From Cryomorphaceae bacterium (lineage in GTDB: Bacteria; Bacteroidota; Bacteroidia; Flavobacteriales_D; Parvicellaceae): 64,000 nucleotides of DNA. The stretch spans positions 186,001-250,000 of the forward strand of contig CAJJBV010000001.1 in the NCBI GenBank assembly GCA_905182525.1, in the 5' to 3' direction. Shown piece by piece: positions 51,136 to 60,160 of this stretch; position 1 is the stretch's first letter, and the number at the start of each line of letters is the position of its first letter. A program made the position numbers and the translations under genes. A model generated the notes under the pieces. The model did no database searches and was not told the DNA's origin. It saw nothing but the letters and a program-made list of their open reading frames with translations.

Positions 51136-52335
51136 ATGGTAATAAATCATCGAAGAAAACAAATATTTTATTTAGTAAATAATGTGAATATTTATTTCTT
51201 TTTTTCAGTAATTTTTATGATTTCATGTACGCAAGCAAAAATTGAGGATTCTAATAAAAAAACAGTAAATAATAATGAAACTAATAAAATTTGCTGTGAA
51301 GATATTAGTAACAGAATGAATATTATTAACTCCCAAATAAAAAAAGAAGTTTTATTTACTGATTCTTTAAAAATTCAAGATTATTCAACCGGAAATTTAG
51401 ACTCTATGGCAATTATAAAAGCTGGAGTTTTTTTTATGGGGGCAAGTAATAAAAACGAGGCTTTACCTAGAGAATTTCCAGTACATAAAGTAAAAGTTAA
51501 TTCTTTTTTAATGGATATTCACGAAGTTACCAATACCCAATTTAACGAATTTGTAGAATCTACTGGATATTTAACCACAGCAGAAAAAAAAATTAATTGG
51601 GAGTTACTTAAAACACAGCTACCACCAAATACACCCAAACCAAATGATGAAATTTTAGAAGCTGGATCATTGGTTTTTCACAAACCAAATAAAATTGATA
51701 ATTTATTTGACTTTTCACAATGGTGGAGGTGGATTAAAGGTGCTAACTGGAAACAACCCAATGGTCCAGGAAGTACAATTATTGGAATTGAAAATCATCC
51801 GGTTGTTCATGTTTCCTATGAGGATGCTTTAGAATATGCTAAATGGTGCAACAAAAGATTACCTACTGAAGCAGAATGGGAATGGGCTGCAAGGGGAGGA
51901 TTAAATAACAATATTTATCCATGGGGCAATGAAAATGTAAATAAAGGAGACGCTAAATGCAACTTTTGGAGTGGAACTTTCCCATTAGAAAACACAAAAA
52001 CAGATGGTTATGTTCTAACTTCACCTGTAATGAAATATCCTCCTAATAAATATGGTCTATACGACATGGCAGGTAATGTATGGGAAATTTGTTCCGATTG
52101 GTACGATGTTAATTACTACAACTTTTTAAGTGAAAAGGATATTTCTTTAAATCCTCAAGGACCAACTACATGGAACTACCCAAGAGAACCCTTTGATCCT
52201 AAAAAAGTGATGCGTGGGGGTTCATTTTTATGTAATGATTCTTATTGTTCTAGTTACAGAGTTTCTGCAAGAATGCCATATTCAAAAGATACGGGGATGA
52301 GCCATACTGGGTTTAGATGTGTTAAAGACATTTAA
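51136..52335 (+). CDS. Formylglycine-generating enzyme (FGE/SUMF1 family), exported
   Basis: A 399-aa protein with an intact frame. A hydrophobic segment (~18-30) ends MISCTQ, so it is probably a lipoprotein. The FGE-sulfatase domain spans ~95-397: HPVVHVSYEDALEYAKWCNKRLPTEAEWEWAARGG, YPWGNE, NKYGLYDMAGNVWEICSDWY, VMRGGSFLCNDSYCSSYRVSAR and HTGFRC. C366 and C371 correspond to the two active-site copper-binding cysteines of true FGEs, so this is an oxygen-dependent maturase, not merely a SUMF1-like protein. It oxidises the Cys of CxPxR/CxAxR motifs to formylglycine; all three sulfatases in the locus carry such a Cys. It lies divergent to the A-B-C operon. Export suggests sulfatase maturation after secretion, which is an inference. 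Confidence 0.9.
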   Translation: MVINHRRKQIFYLVNNVNIYFFFSVIFMISCTQAKIEDSNKKTVNNNETNKICCEDISNRMNIINSQIKKEVLFTDSLKIQDYSTGNLDSMAIIKAGVFFMGASNKNEALPREFPVHKVKVNSFLMDIHEVTNTQFNEFVESTGYLTTAEKKINWELLKTQLPPNTPKPNDEILEAGSLVFHKPNKIDNLFDFSQWWRWIKGANWKQPNGPGSTIIGIENHPVVHVSYEDALEYAKWCNKRLPTEAEWEWAARGGLNNNIYPWGNENVNKGDAKCNFWSGTFPLENTKTDGYVLTSPVMKYPPNKYGLYDMAGNVWEICSDWYDVNYYNFLSEKDISLNPQGPTTWNYPREPFDPKKVMRGGSFLCNDSYCSSYRVSARMPYSKDTGMSHTGFRCVKDI

Positions 52336-52372
52336 ATCAAATTTTAATACTTAATTTTACATAAAAGATACT

Positions 52373-53017
52373 ATGAATAAAAAAGTAAAAATTTTTGGAT
52401 TTATATTAATCATATTTCTCTTTGGTTTGCTAATACTAAAATCATGGGGAGAACCAGTTAGTGAATTGGAGAAATCCAATATTGAAACTCTCGATCAAAA
52501 TGATTTTAGTTTAATCCTTAGTTCTTCATGGAAAAATAAAAAAGATGGCAAAAGTTCTGAAATCAGTTTTTATATTGATGGATTAAAGGATACGAAAGGT
52601 TTTTTCAAAGATTTTGATATTATTTTTAATGTCACCGAATCACCATTAAATTCCAATTTGAAAGTTTCAATAAATGTGAATTCTATATATACCGAAAATG
52701 AATATAGAGACGAAGCGCTGATGGGAGAAGAATTTTTTAATTCTGAAATTTATCCTGTTATTGAATTTTACTCTAATAATATCTCAAAATCTAAATCAAA
52801 CCATAACACAACTGGGGAGTTGAATATGATGGGAAAAGGTAAAGAGCTTTCTTTTCCTTTTGAATTCAAAGGAATGACAATAGATAAGGACAGTAATAAA
52901 ATTGCTATTTTTGAAGGAGCATTTGAAATAGATAGAACTGATTTTGGAATGGAGACTGTAACCAGTGTTGGAGATGAAGTTTCCATCAAATTTTATTGTG
53001 AATTATATAAATTTTAA
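52373..53017 (+). CDS. YceI-family protein with N-terminal membrane anchor
   Basis: A 214-aa protein. One hydrophobic segment (residues 7-24) is followed by a YceI-like lipocalin-type barrel: ISFYIDGLKDTKGFFKDFDI, EFFNSEIYPVIEFYSN, GELNMMGKGKELSFPFEF and FEIDRTDFGMET. The family binds isoprenoid chains in some members; the cargo here is unknown. It begins 37 bases after the FGE gene on the same strand and could be cotranscribed. Frame intact. Confidence 0.8.
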   Translation: MNKKVKIFGFILIIFLFGLLILKSWGEPVSELEKSNIETLDQNDFSLILSSSWKNKKDGKSSEISFYIDGLKDTKGFFKDFDIIFNVTESPLNSNLKVSINVNSIYTENEYRDEALMGEEFFNSEIYPVIEFYSNNISKSKSNHNTTGELNMMGKGKELSFPFEFKGMTIDKDSNKIAIFEGAFEIDRTDFGMETVTSVGDEVSIKFYCELYKF

Positions 53018-53093
53018 TTACAGATAACTATATATCATTTATATAATAATTTGAAATAATTAAATAAAATCAAAGTCTTATTTCAAGAAGTCT

Positions 53094-53993
53094 ATGCTTA
53101 AAATTTCATTTGATCCAGTATATATTTTAAAACTTCCAGAAAATCATAGATTTCCTATTTTAAAATATGAACTTATTCCAGAGCAACTTTTACATGAGGG
53201 TTTAGTTGAAAAAGATAATTTTTTTAATCCTGTTCCTGCAAATGATATTTGGATAGAAAAAGCTCATGATAAGGAATATATCAAAAAATTAAATAATCTA
53301 GATCTTTCTAAAAGCGAAATCAGAAAGACAGGATTCCCACTTTCTAAAGAGCTTATTTACAGAGAATATATTATAACTCAAGGAACTATTGACTGTGTAG
53401 ATTTTGCAATTAAATATGGAATGTCAGCAAATATTGCTGGTGGTACCCATCATGCTTTTAGAGATCGTGGTGAAGGTTTTTGCCTGTTTAATGACGTAGC
53501 AGTCGCATCATTTTATGCTTTAGAAAAACATCATATAAAATCTATTTTAATAATTGATTTAGATGTTCATCAAGGAAACGGGACTGCATCAATTATGAAA
53601 AATATTAAAGAGGTTTTTACTTTTAGTATGCATGGTGAAAAAAATTATCCGTTTCACAAGGAGCACTCTGATTTAGACATTCCACTTAAAGATGGAATAA
53701 ATGGAAAAGATTATTTAAAAAAATTGGAAGAAAATCTAATATTATTAGGTGATAAATTGTCTCCAGAACTTATATTTTATGTTTCCGGAGTTGATATACT
53801 AAATACAGATAAATTAGGTAGATTAGGTGTTAATAGAGAAGATTGTAAAACACGAGATGAAATGGTCTTTGAATTTGCTAAAAAATGTAAATCTCCAATT
53901 GTTACTGTTATGGGTGGAGGTTATTCAGAAAAAATTTATGATATTATTGAGGCTCATTGTAATACTTTTAAAAGCATGCTAAAAATCATTTAA
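53094..53993 (+). CDS. Histone-deacetylase-superfamily deacetylase
   Basis: A 299-aa protein with an intact frame and no signal peptide. Arginase/HDAC fold: GGTHHAF (H119, H120 charge-relay pair), RGEGFCLFND, zinc ligands D157 and H159 in IIDLDVHQGNGT, and third ligand D234 in YVSGVDIL, followed by VTVMGGGYS. All catalytic elements are present. Bacterial members deacetylate acetyl-lysine, acetylpolyamines or small molecules; the substrate cannot be assigned. It lies 45 bases upstream of a photolyase-like gene in a same-strand group with flavin reductase and DUF2256, a grouping that suggests a light or oxidative response. Confidence 0.88.
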   Translation: MLKISFDPVYILKLPENHRFPILKYELIPEQLLHEGLVEKDNFFNPVPANDIWIEKAHDKEYIKKLNNLDLSKSEIRKTGFPLSKELIYREYIITQGTIDCVDFAIKYGMSANIAGGTHHAFRDRGEGFCLFNDVAVASFYALEKHHIKSILIIDLDVHQGNGTASIMKNIKEVFTFSMHGEKNYPFHKEHSDLDIPLKDGINGKDYLKKLEENLILLGDKLSPELIFYVSGVDILNTDKLGRLGVNREDCKTRDEMVFEFAKKCKSPIVTVMGGGYSEKIYDIIEAHCNTFKSMLKII

Positions 53994-54038
53994 TTAAACA
54001 AAGATATTTACAGTTGTTGTAATCAGTTAATTTGAAGT

Positions 54039-55131
54039 GTGAATAATATATATAATAAAATTATTGAAAGGGTTAACGGTTTAGATCCTGTAAGATATGC
54101 CTCAAATAGGAATTTCATAAATGGTAATGTAAGTAAATTATCACCCTACATTTCAAGAGGTGTCATAAGTACTAAAACAATATTTAACCAACTTATTAAA
54201 TCTGGATATGAAATAAGTCAAATTCAAAAATTTCTGCAAGAATTATCTTGGAGAGATTACTGGCAAAAAAAATGGCAAACTTTAGTAAATATTGATCATG
54301 ATTTAAAAAACAAACAATCTCCAGTTTTATCTAATAACTTTCCTCAAGAAATTTTAAATTATAATAGTTCAATATCTGCAATTGACATTGGGAGTTAAAG
54401 AGCTTTACGAAACTGGATATATGCATAATCATTTAAGGATGTATACAGCTGCAATATGTTGTAATATTGGACAATATAATTGGCTTAACCCTGCAAAATG
54501 GATGTATTATCATCTTTTAGATGGTGATTGGGGAAGTAATGCACTTAGCTGGCAATGGGTAGCTGGAACAAATAGTCATAAAAAGTATATAGCAAATCAA
54601 GAAAATATCAATAAATACTGTTTTACAAAAGATGAATCTACATTTTTAGATAAATCATATGAGGAGTTGTCAAAATATGATACTGTGCCTAATGAGCTTT
54701 CTAAAGAAATTAATTTAGAAATAAAATGTGATTTTCCCAAAGCTGAAAAAATTGAAATTAATGAAGATATTCCTACCATAATTTATACAAGTTATAATTT
54801 GGATTCAAACTGGAAAAAAAACATGAGTGCGAATAGAATTCTTTTAATTGAGCCCTCCCACTTTGATAAATATCCAGTTTCAAAAAAAGTAATGGATTTT
54901 ATTGTATTAATATCTAATGAAATAAATAACATTCAAATAGCTGTTATGGAATTTAGCGACCTTTACAAAATTATAAATAATAAGGAAGAAATATATTACA
55001 AAGAGCACCCATTTTCCAATCATTTTATGGGTATAAAAGAACAAAGAGATTGGATGTTTCCAGAAATTGAAGCTTCTGGATCGTTTTTCACTTATTGGAA
55101 AAAAGGAATTAAAAGTTATCATCAAAAATGA
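54039..55131 (+). CDS. Photolyase/cryptochrome-like FAD-binding protein with the alpha/beta part at the C-terminus (frameshifted)
   Basis: Frames 54039-54398 (GTG start) and 54382-55131 join by one shift at ~54385-54390 into ~363 aa. The N-terminal ~230 residues are the helical FAD-binding domain of photolyases: YISRGVIS, LQELSWRDYWQKKWQ, HNHLRMYTAAI and DGDWGSNALSWQWVAGTNSHKKYIAN. The usual N-terminal antenna domain is absent. Instead, residues ~245-363 contain Rossmann-like strands (TIIYTSYNLDS, ANRILLIEPSHFDKYPVSKKVMDFIVLI, IQIAVMEFSDLY) after the helical part. This resembles a permuted photolyase order. It overlaps the flavin reductase gene by 4 bases. DNA repair or photosensing activity is possible but not shown. 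Confidence 0.75.
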
Positions 55132-55763
55132 AACATTACACGAAAAAAAATATCATTGAATTAGAAAAAGTAAAGCGTTTAAATATTATAAACAGCATTA
55201 CAGGAATAAAACCAGGAAATCTAATTGGTTCTATGGATAATGATAAGACTACAAATCTAGCTATTTTCAGTAGTGTAGTTCACTTAGGAAGTAAACCTGC
55301 TTTATTAGGTTTTATACTAAGACCACAAGTAAATGTTGTAAGAGATACTTATAATAATATTATGAGCAATAAACTTTACACGATTAATCATTTACCAGAA
55401 AATCACACTTTAAATGGCCACTATACGTCTGCTAAATTTAATTCAGATGAATCAGAGTTTGAATTTTGTAAATTTACCGAATGGTTTCACGATGACTTTG
55501 ATGCACCTTTCGTAAAAGAAAGTTCTTTAAAAATTGGATTAAAATTTCAAGAAAGCATCCCTATAAAAATAAACAATACTATAATGATTGTCGGAAGTGT
55601 AGAACATATATTTGTAAATAGTGAAGCTTTGAGTGAAGAAGGGTATATTGATTTAGAAAAACTTCACAGTACTGGTATCGGTGGACTAAATAGCTATTAT
55701 AAACTCAAAAAAATTAGTTCTTATCCTTATGCGAGAAGAAATGAGTTGCCAGATTTTAAATAA
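55128..55763 (+). CDS. Flavin reductase family protein (FMN-binding split barrel)
   Basis: A 211-aa protein with an intact frame. Split-barrel signatures: NSITGIKPGNLIGSMDNDKTTNLAIFSSVVHLGSKPALLGF, NIMSNKLYTINHLP, GSVEHIF and the YYKLKKISSYPYAR ending. The family binds FMN and often supplies reduced flavin. It overlaps the photolyase-like gene (ATGA) and the DUF2256 gene (TAATG), so the three are translationally coupled. Supplying or handling flavin for the photolyase-like protein is a plausible inference. Confidence 0.8.
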   Translation: MKHYTKKNIIELEKVKRLNIINSITGIKPGNLIGSMDNDKTTNLAIFSSVVHLGSKPALLGFILRPQVNVVRDTYNNIMSNKLYTINHLPENHTLNGHYTSAKFNSDESEFEFCKFTEWFHDDFDAPFVKESSLKIGLKFQESIPIKINNTIMIVGSVEHIFVNSEALSEEGYIDLEKLHSTGIGGLNSYYKLKKISSYPYARRNELPDFK

Positions 55764-55891
55764 TGAAAGGTCACAAAGAAAAACTAGACTATAAAATTTG
55801 TAAAAAATGTAATAGAGCTTTTTCTTGGCGAAAAAAATGGGAAAAAAATTGGGATCATGTTGTTTATTGTAGCAAAAAATGTAAAAGTTAA
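55763..55891 (+). CDS. DUF2256 small zinc-ribbon-like protein, 42 aa
   Basis: A 42-residue protein from ATG 55763 to TAA 55889-55891. It has two CxxC-type pairs, KICKKCNRAFSWRKKWEKNW and VVYCSKKCKS, matching the DUF2256 pattern (CxxCxxxFxWRKKWxxxWxxVxYCSxxC). The four Cys probably bind zinc. Its start overlaps the flavin reductase stop (TAATG). DUF2256 genes are often found beside cryptochrome/photolyase-type genes, as here. The molecular role is unknown. Confidence 0.85.
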   Translation: MKGHKEKLDYKICKKCNRAFSWRKKWEKNWDHVVYCSKKCKS

Positions 55892-55900
55892 ATTTATACT

Positions 55901-56797
55901 GTGAAAGATAAAATATTAGATATAAGTAATCTTTGTAAAAACTTTGGTGACTTTACTGCAGTAAATGATATAAGTCTACATGTAAACAAAGGTGATATAT
56001 ACGGATTTTTAGGCCCTAATGGTGCTGGAAAAAGCACAACATTAAGAATGGTTCTAGGATTAATTAAACCAAGCAATGGCGTGATTCTAATTAATGGCGA
56101 AAATATTTCAGGTAGCAAAAGAAAATATTTGAACTCAATAGGTGCACTTATTGAAAAACCAGACTTTTATAAAAACCTTTCGGCTTTTGACAATCTGAAA
56201 ATTTTGTATAAAATGTCACGTTTAAAAAATATTAATAAAATTAAAGATGTTTTAAACGAAGTAGATCTTTGGGATAAAAGAAATCAAAAAGTTGGTGGTT
56301 TTTCACAAGGAATGAAGCAAAGACTTGGAATTGCACAAACACTTATTCACGATCCATCTCTAATCATATTAGACGAACCTTCAAATGGACTTGATCCTCA
56401 AGGTCAGGCCGACATGAGATCTTTAATATTGAAAATTAATAAAGAAATGGGAATTACTGTGATTATTTCTAGTCACATACTTAGTGAAATAGAGAAAATT
56501 TCAAACAGAATGGTTGTTATAAATAATGGTCAAAAAATAGTAGAAGGAAATGTTGAAGAATTAATGCAAAATGAATTATTAAAAGTTAGTTTTAAATCTA
56601 GCGATCTTAAATTAATTGGTAGTTTTCTAACTAATAAAAAAATTCAATATGAAAATAAAAATGACTGTATAATTGCTCAAATAAATCAGGAAAATATTCC
56701 TCAAATTTTAAAACAAATGGTTGAATCTAATATCTCTATATCGGAAGCAAAACAAATGAGAACTTTAGAAGAACTATTTCTTGGACTTATAAAATGA
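55901..56797 (+). CDS. ABC transporter ATP-binding protein
   Basis: A 298-aa protein with a GTG start. Walker A GPNGAGKST at 38-46, signature FSQGMKQRLGIAQ near 130, Walker B LIILDEPSNGLDPQG near 155, and H-switch SSHILSE. It is a single ATPase of the ABC-2 exporter type (DrrA/GldA-like), with an ~80-aa C-terminal extension. It overlaps the permease gene by 4 bases and forms a three-gene operon with it and the LolA-like gene. The transported substrate is unknown; no gliding gene cluster context is present to call it GldA. Confidence 0.9.
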   Translation: MKDKILDISNLCKNFGDFTAVNDISLHVNKGDIYGFLGPNGAGKSTTLRMVLGLIKPSNGVILINGENISGSKRKYLNSIGALIEKPDFYKNLSAFDNLKILYKMSRLKNINKIKDVLNEVDLWDKRNQKVGGFSQGMKQRLGIAQTLIHDPSLIILDEPSNGLDPQGQADMRSLILKINKEMGITVIISSHILSEIEKISNRMVVINNGQKIVEGNVEELMQNELLKVSFKSSDLKLIGSFLTNKKIQYENKNDCIIAQINQENIPQILKQMVESNISISEAKQMRTLEELFLGLIK

Positions 56798-57630
56798 TAC
56801 AACTTACACTCATAGAACTTTTCAAAATTATTAAAAGACCGAGGACTTACATTGGTTTTTTGGCTATTTTTCTTACTGTTGGAGCTATGCAACTTGCCAT
56901 GTTCTATGAAGGTGAAGAATTAATTTCAATTGCTATTCAAAACCTTGAAAACGACTTTAGATTAGAGGGTAAAATCATTAACACGAATTTAATGACTTAT
57001 ATCCTTTTAAATAGTTTAATAATTCATATTCCTATTCTAATTTGTCTAGTTACAGGTGATGCAATTGCTGGGGAGGCAAGCTCTGGAACACTTAGATTAA
57101 TATTACAAAGACCATATACAAGAAATCAAATTTATTTATCCAAAGCTTTAAGCGGTTATTTGTATACGATTTCACTGGTAGTGTTTCTAGCACTAATGAC
57201 TTATGTTCTTGGTTATTTCTTATTTGGATCTGGTGATTTAATTGTATTGCGAAGAGGAGTTACAGTTCTAAGCAGTAATGATGTAGGTTGGAGATTCTTC
57301 TTTGCATTTTGCTCAGGAACACTTTCTATGATAGTTGTTGCTTCACTTTCTATGATGATATCTTCATTTGTTAATAATGCTATTGGGCCTATAGTAGGAA
57401 CTATTTCCATTATCATTGGATTAAACATTATTTTCACTTTAGGCGCACCTCTATTTAAAGATATAATACCGTATGTATTTACAAGTCATTTTATTAAATG
57501 GCAATACTTTTTTGATTTTGAAATTGAAGTAGAAAAACTCAAGTTATCTTTTATGGTACAGCTTGGGTATATATTTGTTTTTAATGCAATAGGAATGTAC
57601 AATTTTAACAGAAAAGATATTTTATCATGA
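56794..57630 (+). CDS. ABC-2 type transporter permease
   Basis: A 278-aa inner-membrane protein with about six hydrophobic segments (first near residues 17-33, last near 255-272). It contains the ABC-2 segment VTGDAIAGEASSGTLRLILQRPYTRNQIYLSKALSGYLY, in which the EAxxGTLRLLLxxPxxR motif contacts the ATPase. It overlaps both neighbours by 4 bases, which argues for a fixed complex with the ATPase at 55901. Frame intact. Confidence 0.85.
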   Translation: MIQLTLIELFKIIKRPRTYIGFLAIFLTVGAMQLAMFYEGEELISIAIQNLENDFRLEGKIINTNLMTYILLNSLIIHIPILICLVTGDAIAGEASSGTLRLILQRPYTRNQIYLSKALSGYLYTISLVVFLALMTYVLGYFLFGSGDLIVLRRGVTVLSSNDVGWRFFFAFCSGTLSMIVVASLSMMISSFVNNAIGPIVGTISIIIGLNIIFTLGAPLFKDIIPYVFTSHFIKWQYFFDFEIEVEKLKLSFMVQLGYIFVFNAIGMYNFNRKDILS

Positions 57631-58262
57631 AAATATATTCAGTTTTATTTTTAACAGTTTTTTCATTAGCTATCTATGGTCAATCGATTGTGGCAAAAAA
57701 TAAGATTTTACTTGTTAAACAAAAATTAGAAAAAGTACCTCCGTACAACTGTGATATAAAAGTAAATATTGATGTTAGTTTTATAAATATTAAGGAAAGA
57801 ACTGGGAAAATGATTTTTAAAAATCCTGAAGATATTGACTATAAAATTAAGGGATTTGCATTTTTACCAAAGAATGAAATGGGCGCAACTACTAATGATT
57901 TATTTAATTCTGAGTTTATTGCTATATCTTTAGGAATAGAGCAAGGCAATGAAATTATTAAGGTCATACCAATGGATATTAATGCAGAAATTGTGACAGG
58001 CCAGTTTTGGATAGATAGCAATAATCTTATTAGTAAAATGATACTTATTACTAAGGACAAAGGAAGCTATAGTGCAGAATTAAATTATGGAAATACTAAA
58101 TATGATTTACCCTCTGATATAAAAATTGTTTTTGATGTAAAGAATCAAAAAATGCCAGCATTACTTACTGGCGATTTAGAAAGCTATAGTGAAGAAATTC
58201 AAGATGTAAATAAGGTTTCTAAAGGAAGTATAAAAATTAAATATTTTAATCATAAATTTTAA
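57627..58262 (+). CDS. LolA-like periplasmic protein
   Basis: A 211-aa protein with a signal peptide (MKIYSVLFLTVFSLAIYGQ). The beta-rich body resembles outer-membrane-lipoprotein-sorting-like proteins: KMIFKNPEDIDYKIKGFAFLP, GQFWIDSNNLISKMILITKDKGSYSAELNYG and YDLPSDIKIVFDV. The overlap with the ABC permease gene suggests it works with that transporter, perhaps as a periplasmic acceptor for a lipid-like cargo; this is inferred. Similarity to LolA is by fold pattern only. Confidence 0.6.
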   Translation: MKIYSVLFLTVFSLAIYGQSIVAKNKILLVKQKLEKVPPYNCDIKVNIDVSFINIKERTGKMIFKNPEDIDYKIKGFAFLPKNEMGATTNDLFNSEFIAISLGIEQGNEIIKVIPMDINAEIVTGQFWIDSNNLISKMILITKDKGSYSAELNYGNTKYDLPSDIKIVFDVKNQKMPALLTGDLESYSEEIQDVNKVSKGSIKIKYFNHKF

Positions 58263-58297
58263 TATTAAATGAATATTAAAGACAAAAAATATTTCTA

Positions 58298-58807
58298 ATG
58301 GAATCTCTTTATGATGATTTAATAAATAAACTTAATCTTCAAGCTCACCCAGAAGGTGGTTATTATAAAGAGACCTACAGAAGCAATGGAATTATTGAAA
58401 CTTCTAGTTTGTCTCAAGACATTGAAGGTGAAAGGAATTATTCTACAGCTATATATTTTCTACTTGCAAAAAATCAATTTTCAGCTTTTCACAAAATAAA
58501 ACAAGATGAAATTTGGCATTTCTATTCCGGCACTACTCTACTTCTACATACTATAAATAAAGAAGGAGAATATAAGTTAGTTAGAATTGGTCAAGATTTA
58601 AATAATGAGGAATATTTTCAATACGTAGTACCTGCAGGAACATTATTTGCTTCTGAAGTTGAAGACAAAAATAGTTTTTCATTTTGTGGTTGCACAGTAA
58701 GTCCTGGATTTGATTTTAAAGATTTCACAATGCCTTCTAGAGTAGAGTTAATTAAAACTTATCCAAAACATTCAGAAATAATATTGAAGTTAACTCATGG
58801 TAATTGA
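58298..58807 (+). CDS. DUF985 cupin protein
   Basis: A 169-aa protein with an intact frame, no signal and the DUF985 signatures: LNLQAHPEGGYYKETYRS, RNYSTAIYFLL, FSAFHKIKQDEIWHFYSG, VPAGTLFASEVE and FCGCTVSPGFDFKDF. It folds as a single cupin; the family (including yeast YML079w) has no firm reaction. The stop overlaps the start of the next gene by 11 bases. The gap from the LolA-like gene is 35 bases. Confidence 0.85.
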   Translation: MESLYDDLINKLNLQAHPEGGYYKETYRSNGIIETSSLSQDIEGERNYSTAIYFLLAKNQFSAFHKIKQDEIWHFYSGTTLLLHTINKEGEYKLVRIGQDLNNEEYFQYVVPAGTLFASEVEDKNSFSFCGCTVSPGFDFKDFTMPSRVELIKTYPKHSEIILKLTHGN

Positions 58808-59564
58808 TTTTAAAATTATATTGGACTTCAAGCTTAAAGCTAGTCTATTATTTATATTAATATTATACTTTTCAAATAGTTTTAGTCAATCTATTTCTAC
58901 TGATAGACCAAGTGCGCAAACAGATAACTCAACCACATTACACTATAAAGCTTTTCAAATAGAATCTGGGGTAATGTTACCCTTTACGGAGAATGAATTA
59001 AATTCAATAAGCGTTCCTAACCTACTTTTAAGATATGGTATATTAGAAAAAATAGAAGTTAGGTTTTCTACAGATTTAATGTTTAGTTCAAAAAATAAAG
59101 AAACTTTTATAAGTCCTATACAATTTGGAAGTAAAATTCAAATAATTAAAAATGAAGAGTTTCAATTAGCGTTTGTTTCAATGTTAACAATTCAATCTAA
59201 AAATTCAGATAGTTTAAAAAGTTTCTATGAAAATATAGTAACTAAAATAGTCGGTGGAAATAAAATTTCAGATAAAATTAGTTTAGGATACACATTTGGT
59301 CACGATATAATTTATAATGCAGAAAATGAATTTAATTACTCAATTTTAATTGGCAATAGCATTAGTGAAAAATTCAGTGGGTTTATAGAGTTTTACGGAA
59401 ACTGGCAATATATGCTTGATGATAAAGACAAAGCAATAAATTTTGATTTTGGAGGTTCCTATTTATTAAATAAAAAAATGCAAGTAGATGCATATTTTGG
59501 TAGAGGATTAAATAACAACTCTTACTTTGCATCTATTGGATTTAGCTATTTATTTATGAGATAA
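58797..59564 (+). CDS. Outer-membrane beta-barrel protein, MetA-pathway/transporter-like
   Basis: A 255-aa protein with signal peptide to SNSFSQ. It begins with the STDRPSAQTDNSTTLHYKAFQIESGV segment typical of the 'transporter / MetA-pathway of phenol degradation' barrel family. Alternating strands follow, ending FGRGLNNNSYFASIGFSYLFMR. The exact start is uncertain because of the overlap with the DUF985 gene. Substrate unknown. A bidirectional terminator lies 20 bases downstream. Confidence 0.65.
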   Translation: MVIDFKIILDFKLKASLLFILILYFSNSFSQSISTDRPSAQTDNSTTLHYKAFQIESGVMLPFTENELNSISVPNLLLRYGILEKIEVRFSTDLMFSSKNKETFISPIQFGSKIQIIKNEEFQLAFVSMLTIQSKNSDSLKSFYENIVTKIVGGNKISDKISLGYTFGHDIIYNAENEFNYSILIGNSISEKFSGFIEFYGNWQYMLDDKDKAINFDFGGSYLLNKKMQVDAYFGRGLNNNSYFASIGFSYLFMR

Positions 59565-59583
59565 TTCCAGATGAATTAAAAAA

Positions 59584-59613
59584 AAATGACGAAACTTTTT
59601 GGCTTCGTCATTT
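59584..59613. terminator. Bidirectional intrinsic terminator
   Basis: AAATGACGAA and TTCGTCATTT form a 10-bp stem around a 10-base loop, between the convergent genes ending at 59564 (plus) and 59629 (minus). A-run before and T-rich stretch after fit use on both strands. Confidence 0.8.
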
Positions 59614-59628
59614 ATAATTAACTTTTTA

Positions 59629-60057
59629 TTATCCTATTTTAATTGACTTCACAGGCAAGGGAATAGCATCTTTCGTTTTAGGAATATTCAATTTTAAAAT
59701 TCCATTTTCATAAGACGCATTAATTTTGTCTGTATTAGAATGCTTGGCTAACTTAAAAGATCTTTTAAAAGAAGTATAATTAAATTCTCTTTTTATAAAT
59801 TGAGCATCTTCATTCATTATATCTTCTTTTTCTACACTTACAGTAAGATTAAAATTATCTAATTCAATATTAAAGTCCTTTTTATCAAAGCCGGGAGCAG
59901 AAATTTCAATAGTGTAATCTTCTTTACCTTCAATTAAATTTACTTCTGGAAGAGTTCGTTCATAATTATTATGAATCGGCATTCCAACAAATTCATCATT
60001 TAACCAATTGTTTAGTAATCCATCAATGGGTGTTTCATATTTTCTTAATAGTTTCAT
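59629..60057 (-). CDS. Hsp20/alpha-crystallin small heat-shock protein
   Basis: ATG 60057 (MKLLRKYETPIDGLLNNWLN) is preferred over an ATG 11 codons upstream because it gives the usual N-terminus; 142 aa. The alpha-crystallin domain is complete: PEVNLIEGKEDYTIEISAPGFDKKDFNIELDNFNLTVSVEKE, the IKREFNYTSFKRSFKL strand pair, and INASYENGILKLNIPKTKD, with a C-terminal KSIKIG tail carrying the IxI-type motif. It is an ATP-independent holdase. Two TGACAAAATGTCA palindromes lie ~105-150 bp upstream and may control it. Confidence 0.92.
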   Translation of the reverse strand: MKLLRKYETPIDGLLNNWLNDEFVGMPIHNNYERTLPEVNLIEGKEDYTIEISAPGFDKKDFNIELDNFNLTVSVEKEDIMNEDAQFIKREFNYTSFKRSFKLAKHSNTDKINASYENGILKLNIPKTKDAIPLPVKSIKIG

Positions 60058-60160
60058 TTTATTTATTTTGTTTATTAATACACAATTCAATGAACAAATG
60101 GTATGCCCAACAAATAGTGACTGAAATAAAGTCCTATTTAAAATGAAGATTATTTAAATT

